Shown here one piece after another: positions 62,801-64,000 of a DNA stretch of 64,000 bases. The translations under genes and the position numbers were made by a program. Location: positions 2,170,920 through 2,234,919 of the forward strand of contig CM034601.1 of NCBI GenBank assembly GCA_020091685.1, read 5' to 3'. A model generated the notes under the pieces. That model searched no databases. It saw only the letters and a program-made list of their open reading frames with translations, and was not told where the DNA came from. How positions within the stretch are numbered: position 1 is the stretch's first letter; each line of letters opens with the position of its first letter. This DNA comes from Lutjanus erythropterus. Lineage: Eukaryota > Chordata > Actinopteri > Lutjaniformes > Lutjanidae.

Positions 62801-63394
62801 CACACGGGTGCAAATAGCATAGTTGGCTATGGACACCTGGGTGCTTGTCTCTGCTATGCTACGTTATATACACCGGTGTTAATAACCATATTGGTTATTC
62901 CACCCAGGGTGTAAATAGCATCTGCCCATTTTTAAATAAACTCTACACTACATTATATTCAATGAAACATGAAAGAACAGAACTTTATATAATGAATAGT
63001 TATCAGTTCTTGAACTCACATCAATGAAACGTTTCTCCAGAGTCATCTTGATGTTTGTTTCGATGCTCGTCCTCTTTTTTCGTTTGCGTCCGTAGCCCTC
63101 CATCAGGGGCGGCAGAGACGTAGGGTTGGTCATCGAGTCAGAAGGCGAGTTCTCTGATTTAAAACACAAATATAAAATGGACATCGCTTTTAAACAGCAA
63201 CAAAATCAGGTGAGAGGATATTTTGACTCGGGTGGCAGTTGCTGTGTCGTACCTGCATCACTCAGCCATTTCTCCAGCAGAGGTTTGAGCTTGCACATGT
63301 TTTTGAAGCTGAGGTTGAGAGCCTCGAAGCGAGAGATTGTAGTTTGGCTGAAATCGTTCCCATACAGTTTCCCCATCGCGAGGCCCACATCTCC
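59852..63394 (-). CDS. pou2f3: POU class 2 homeobox 3, last six coding exons (5' end outside window)
   Basis: POU2F3 (Oct-11/Skn-1a) is a nuclear transcription factor that binds ATGCAAAT octamers and specifies tuft and other chemosensory epithelial cells in mammals. Minus-strand exons 63394-63253, 63153-63020, 62531-62367, 62128-62086, 61872-61758 and 59891-59852 join in frame to 212 codons plus stop. They encode POU-specific helices 2-4 ([20 protein letters not shown]), a short linker, and a full 60-residue homeodomain with [13 protein letters not shown] (Val47, Cys50, Asn51). A Ser/Pro-rich tail ends [39 protein letters not shown] and the SWYRWNH ending match POU2F3 (human [37 protein letters not shown]) rather than POU2F1 or POU2F2. 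The first exons, with the activation domain and POU-specific helix 1, lie beyond 64,000. Confidence 0.94.
59968..60378. mobile_element. 'tatgctaagctaagctaa' dispersed element, longest copy
   Basis: Runs from GTTTAAGGAATATGGCAACA through TAGATGAGAAGATCAATGTC and TCTAGTCCTTATGCTAAGCT to GGTAGCTTCGTATTTAGCCT. Shorter pieces lie at 15,640-15,700, 48,235-48,320, 49,961-50,000 and 55,139-55,245. Confidence 0.6.
61470..61548 (+). mobile_element. hAT-type terminal fragment
   Basis: 'CGTACCACCAGTGGTTCACA' then 'AGTTTGAGAATCCAGGCCCT' plus G: the reverse complement begins CAGGGCCTGGATTCTCAAAC, the usual start of fish hAT elements. The rest of the element is lost. Confidence 0.5.
61758..61872 (-). CDS. 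pou2f3: pou2f3 coding exon, Ser-rich tail
   Basis: Encodes [20 protein letters not shown] then [17 protein letters not shown]. Enters with two bases and leaves with two, so frame is fixed by both neighbours. Confidence 0.88.
62086..62128 (-). CDS. pou2f3: pou2f3 coding exon, tail start
   Basis: 43 bases: [14 protein letters not shown] plus one base. Donor GGAGGAG|GTCAGT overlaps an alternative one codon earlier. Confidence 0.82.
62367..62531 (-). CDS. pou2f3: pou2f3 coding exon, homeodomain helices 2-3
   Basis: [20 protein letters not shown] then [16 protein letters not shown] and the tail [17 protein letters not shown]. Both boundaries in phase 0. Confidence 0.96.
62685..62765. repeat. 'acctacttggttaggtt' tandem-like repeat
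   Basis: Two to three units of about 36 bp: CAACAAACCTACCTGGTTAG then CAAAACTACTTGGTTAGGTT. A common percomorph repeat. Confidence 0.6.
62778..62925. repeat. Short local repeats 'ggtgtaaatagccatattt'
   Basis: GGTGTAAATAGCCATATT (62,781), GGTGCAAATAGCATAGTT (about 62,807), GGTGTTAATAACCATATT (about 62,875) and GGTGTAAATAGCATC (about 62,910): four diverged copies, some able to pair with ATTTACACACGGG in between. Confidence 0.6.
63020..63153 (-). CDS. pou2f3: pou2f3 coding exon, linker and homeodomain helix 1
   Basis: [20 protein letters not shown] then [20 protein letters not shown] and KRFID. Donor GAT|GTGAGT. Confidence 0.95.
63253..63394 (-). CDS. pou2f3: pou2f3 coding exon, POU-specific helices 2-4
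   Basis: [20 protein letters not shown] then [20 protein letters not shown] and EKWLSDA. Gln-Thr-Thr and Arg of the DNA-reading helix are intact. This is the first exon inside the window; upstream exons are off the right edge. Confidence 0.96.
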
Positions 63395-64000
63395 CTGTGA
63401 GAGAAAACACACAGCACACATGAATTATATCGGCCCTTCATGCAAAAAACAAAGTATAGATATAAACAAAAAACAAATCCCTGTCGTGGTCTTGGAGCCT
63501 GAGGTCCATCAAGACTACAGAGTTTTTGTCAAACTGTTTCCAAGATCAATAATGAATATTCACACTTATAACTGATCGGATATCAGTGTGATTTTAGTCT
63601 TAGATTTTAGTCTTAAGAATCCTAAATACATCTTTGCTATGAAATTATAATTCAAAATGCAAATTAAACAATTCTGAACCACAGCAGTAACAAATGTATA
63701 ATATGCAGTATTTGTACAATATATGATGATACTTTGAAGCTGCAACTATGAACACTAGACCAATGGACAATTTATATACAACTTGGTTCTAATTTTGTAG
63801 CTTTATTCATTTCTATCAGTTACAACAACATTTTACACTGATTTAGTCATTACTCGGGTTTTTTGGACATAGTTGTTTCCAATTTTATTTTGAAAGTTCA
63901 TGCCTTTCCTCTTGTTTCTGCTGCTTTACTTCCTGTGTTTGTCGTCCTCCTGCCTTTTGTGATAACTGATTAGTTTCACCTGACCTGACTGGCCTCCCTT
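63395..64000. other. pou2f3 upstream intron, partial
   Basis: No exon seen. The last 135 bases are the start of the T/C-rich retroelement-tail repeat also found at 3,300-3,745. Confidence 0.7.
63865..64000 (+). mobile_element. Retroelement 3'-tail-like dispersed repeat, copy 2 (cut by window end)
   Basis: 'CAATTTTATTTTGAAAGTTC', 'CTTTCCTCTTGTTTCTGCTG', 'ACTTCCTGTGTTTGTC' and 'TGATTAGTTTCACCTGACCT' correspond in order to 3,395-3,510. Confidence 0.6.

Larger units (their letters stand above)
62532..63019 (-). other. pou2f3 homeodomain intron
   Basis: Contains two local repeat arrays: 'ACTTGGTTAGGTT' units (62,685-62,765) and 'GGTGTAAATAGC' units (62,778-62,925). Confidence 0.8.

Noticed and set aside
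63126-63575. 149-codon plus-strand frame at the right edge
   Set aside because: Antisense to pou2f3 POU-domain exons and intron; no domain.

Overview
The window is vertebrate nuclear DNA, almost certainly from a ray-finned fish of the percomorph type. Protein-coding genes are split by short introns with GT-AG boundaries. (CA)n microsatellites are very dense. The small inverted-repeat DNA transposons (hAT-like, foldback, Tc1/mariner and PIF/Harbinger-like) belong to families familiar from teleost genomes. The species cannot be told from the sequence. No bacterial, viral, CRISPR, tRNA or rRNA features were seen.

Four genes can be assembled exon by exon with frames that join exactly. (1) psmg1, plus strand, 12,655-25,113, 7 coding exons, 279 aa: proteasome assembly chaperone 1. 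(2) ccdc15, plus strand, 26,906-34,941, 10 coding exons, 434 aa: a coiled-coil protein much shorter than its human counterpart. (3) slc37a2, plus strand, 38,185-55,745, 18 coding exons, 499 aa: sugar-phosphate/phosphate exchanger. (4) pou2f3, minus strand, the last six coding exons between 63,394 and 59,852 (212 aa): POU-domain transcription factor, with its 5' part beyond the right edge.

Layout: bases 1-12,654 hold no gene I can support. They contain decayed transposons, simple repeats and one repeat-free block (about 9,840-10,660) that looks like a conserved non-coding element. The psmg1 introns carry several MITEs and a CA tract that begins at a splice donor. About 1.8 kb, including a complete foldback MITE, separates psmg1 from ccdc15. 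A 3.2 kb interval then leads to slc37a2, whose upstream region has a TCTCGCGAGA palindrome, a CRE, an E-box and a TATA box. slc37a2 is followed by 4.1 kb of repeat-rich sequence and the convergent pou2f3 gene.

The four genes are not one pathway: proteasome assembly, a centriole-type coiled-coil protein, an ER sugar-phosphate antiporter and a cell-fate transcription factor. ccdc15 followed by slc37a2 in the same orientation matches human 11q24; psmg1 beside them (human 21q22) and pou2f3 (human 11q23) reflect a fish-specific arrangement. I found no convincing new biological system. The best leads are transposon-derived sequence at a splice acceptor and near a promoter, an intron-retention switch at the slc37a2 C terminus, and a hairpin inside the candidate regulatory element.
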